Shown one piece after another: positions 61,633-64,000 of a stretch of DNA of 64,000 nt. The position numbers were made by a program, and so were the translations under genes. This stretch comes from Lottia gigantea. Taxonomy: Eukaryota > Mollusca > Gastropoda > Lottiidae. Each line of letters starts with the position of its first letter. Positions within the stretch are counted from its first letter, which is position 1. The DNA lies in contig NW_008710950.1 in the NCBI RefSeq assembly GCF_000327385.1, positions 1,281,757 through 1,345,756 of the forward strand, given 5' to 3'. The notes beneath the pieces are model-generated. The model did not search any database. It had not been told where the DNA came from and worked only from the letters and a program-made list of their open reading frames with translations.

Positions 61633-64000
61633 CTGCAAAGAAAGAATTGTATCCTTTATTTCAAAACCCGAAGAGCTCTGTGTTGTCTGGAAAAATATAT
61701 GATTCATAGTACAAATGTGCACCAAAGTTGCCTCGAAATGATGCTTTAATCTAAGGTATTTATTTAGTTTCATTCACTATCCCAATACTGTATAAAATAA
61801 TGGGTGGTTTCTATTGTTTCCAAATGCCACTTGAGTTCAAATCTTAAAAGTGGTAAATACTTGTATCTAAGATAAATCATGTTTACTATCCAGATGCTAC
61901 TTGTAACCAAATGAGAATAAAAGAGATAAAGGGCAGATAACCCCAAAGATACCTAAAAGATGGCTTAGATAAACAAAGTCTTATTCTACTTAAATTATTC
62001 TTGATTATTTTAGCATGTGTTTTACAAATAGTGATAAACTGGAAAAATTTCGACAAAATTTTACCCTATAGTAGCGTCTCACGACTACTTCAAAATGCAA
62101 AATGAACTGAACAAAATACTATAATTAGTATAACAAGTATTATACAAGAACGTCGTAAACCTATAAACTTAACCTTGGTACCAGCAGGTCCAGAATGAAC
62201 ATCTTGTTAATAAAATTTATAAGCTTCTGTATATTATGTAATTTTTACCAGAGGCTAAGAATATTTTAACTCCGCATTTGTCTCAATATCTTTCTGGAAA
62301 ATTGATGATGTCTAGATAATCGTGTTTATTATTATGCCAAAATAGACATAGGCGTCATTATAATTGTACTCTTGAATTGTGTGTATGAAGTTTTTATTTA
62401 CTAAAGTCTCTGATCTTATGTTTTAAAAGTAATGTTTCCTCCATGAAATTGTAGAAAGAGAGTTTTTCTTGTGTTAAAACATTATGGCTATTGATTAACA
62501 CTGACATTATACCTCTATTACATCTTATTTCACTTACATTTACCAGTTTATTTTTAGATTGATTGTAGAATTTCTAGTTATTACCTTAACATCAATGTTA
62601 ATATCGTTTTAAAACCGATTATGACACACTTGACAAAGGGTATAATGGTAGTTCTTCTCCTTTTTATGTCTACTAACACCATTTATACAGTCAAACCAAT
62701 AAAATTGTTCATGGTATAGAAATGATATTTAAGGCTCATTTCATTTTTATAATACAGGTTCAGAGCTTTATAATTTATTGTCAAATATATTTTGGTGCAA
62801 AGCTAAAATTTTCAAGTTTATTAGCTCTAGTACAAGTGTTAAAAGAATGTCAACTACTTTATTGTGGTAAAAGCCAATAGTTTAGATTGTGTTTAATTGA
62901 AGTGTCTTCAATTTACAATATTTAATCAATATCACCGTTCAATATTCTACCCGTAAATTAGATCTAATCCGTAATATTTTCATTGATTTTCTCTTGTGGT
63001 TGTCGTAAATATGAAATGATAAACCAATGTCAAAGTGTTGTTTTAATGTGATTAAACATTTAGATTCGGATGGTTTTTAAGTCGGGAGTATTGATAGGTC
63101 TGTTCAGAAAATAAACAACAGCATCCGACGGTCAAGTTAGTCAATTTCTATAACTTGACAGGATATATTTCAGCAGTCAAGGCTCTTGCGACTCTTAATT
63201 GTGTAATTTTTGATAACCGAATGCATAATAATCCTACTTGCAAGGCTGTACACAGATCAAAGATTTTTTGTAGGAGAGTTGTTTATCGCTCTCACCAGTT
63301 GATTTAAGCTAATACTTGTATTATACAGCTCATTTCTGCATAATAGGCTTTTAAATAATTTTAATAAGAATTTATAACACAAAGAAAATATGTTCTGAGA
63401 CTTTTCCGTCATGAAAATCCTTAGCAATAATATATCAACATGCACATAAAAATAAAAACGCCCCATGATTTATTTTGAATAGTAGAAGTATCTAATGCTT
63501 GGATAAATAAACAGGAGGTTTCTATAAATATCAACAATCTTTTAAACGAGTTATTAATTAATTAACCTGCAGGTTAAAGACACTTAAAACGTCAACTTTT
63601 TCACATGTCATAATTAACTGAATTTATTTTCAGTTTATTAAAATATTTTGGTGTAGAAAAACATCAAGGCTAAAAGTGAGGTGAATAAAAACAAACTTTA
63701 AATTTGAACACGATTTGTAACTCTGATAATTTAGTCTAGTATAGTGTTATTCAATACCAAAGTAGAAATAATTTTCAGTTTGACTTTATTTTGATAAGTA
63801 AATGAAAATATTTATAAGATTGAATTGATCCATTCAAAACCGATATGGCGTCGTTTATTTTCTTAGAGTAATCTGAGAAGTTCTTGAAATATCACTGTAA
63901 TTGCCTTCATTTAAAACCTGTGAAAATATTGGACTTTATTTAGCGGATGTAATTCAGTTAAAGGGGGTAAATTAGTTGATTAATTTCTTTCGACTTCTTT
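61633..64000. other. Irx-B first intron and/or 5' flank
   Basis: Searched on the minus strand for an ATG-bearing exon ending in a phase 0 donor. No MSY-type start with a good donor was found. AT-rich, with no repeat or other gene recognised. If intron 1 is as long as in Irx-A (2751 bp), exon 1 would fall just outside the window. Confidence 0.6.

Noticed and set aside
61633-61773. Extension of the first visible Irx-B exon to an upstream ATG (61773)
   Set aside because: The added peptide is not Irx-like, and a strong TTTCTTTGCAG acceptor sits exactly where the homologous Irx-A exon begins.
63567-63611. Fifteen-codon ATG frame on the minus strand ending CAG|GTTAAT as exon 1 of Irx-B
   Set aside because: Phase and ending fit, but the donor is poor and the peptide (MTCEKVDVLSVFNLQ) has no MSY-type resemblance. 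Too weak to call.
1-64000. tRNA, rRNA, CRISPR arrays, bacterial operons
   Set aside because: No cloverleaf-like or rRNA-like sequence noticed. The gene structure is eukaryotic, so prokaryotic features do not apply.

Overview
This is an AT-rich metazoan nuclear window (GC about one third, judged by eye). It holds two Iroquois-class (Irx) TALE homeobox genes that point toward each other, and I recognise no other protein-coding gene. Intron-rich genes, typical GT-AG introns, long AT-rich intergenic DNA and a roughly 160-bp tandem repeat of a kind I recall from mollusc genomes suggest a lophotrochozoan, most likely a mollusc. The species cannot be fixed from the sequence.

Layout. Positions 1-13.4 kb: non-coding 5' flank with one 30-bp minisatellite. 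Positions 13,862-21,853 (+): a complete Irx gene ('Irx-A'), six coding exons, 430 residues. Positions 21.9-56.0 kb: a 34-kb gene desert between the two stop codons. It contains small repeats, a perfect 24-bp inverted repeat, a 160-bp tandem array, a possible mariner-type end, and several GC-richer islands with dense transcription-factor-like motifs. Positions 61,632-56,127 (-): a second Irx gene ('Irx-B'), with coding exons homologous to exons 2-6 of Irx-A. Its first coding exon was not found and may lie beyond 64,000. Positions 61.6-64 kb: the first intron and/or 5' flank of Irx-B.

The two genes are clearly paralogues. The second coding exon is exactly 80 codons in both, with the same phases, and the other shared boundaries also match in phase (2 before the homeodomain, 1 in a Gly codon after the acidic stretch). 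Irx-A has one extra intron inside the homeobox that Irx-B lacks. That intron is 114 bp, a multiple of three, and has no stop codon, so retaining it would insert 38 residues between helices 2 and 3 of the homeodomain. This is the most interesting single observation here.

Irx genes in other animals are clustered developmental regulators within large regulatory blocks. The desert between these two is therefore a reasonable place for shared enhancers. The islands listed as regulatory are motif-based proposals from reading the sequence, with no conservation data behind them.
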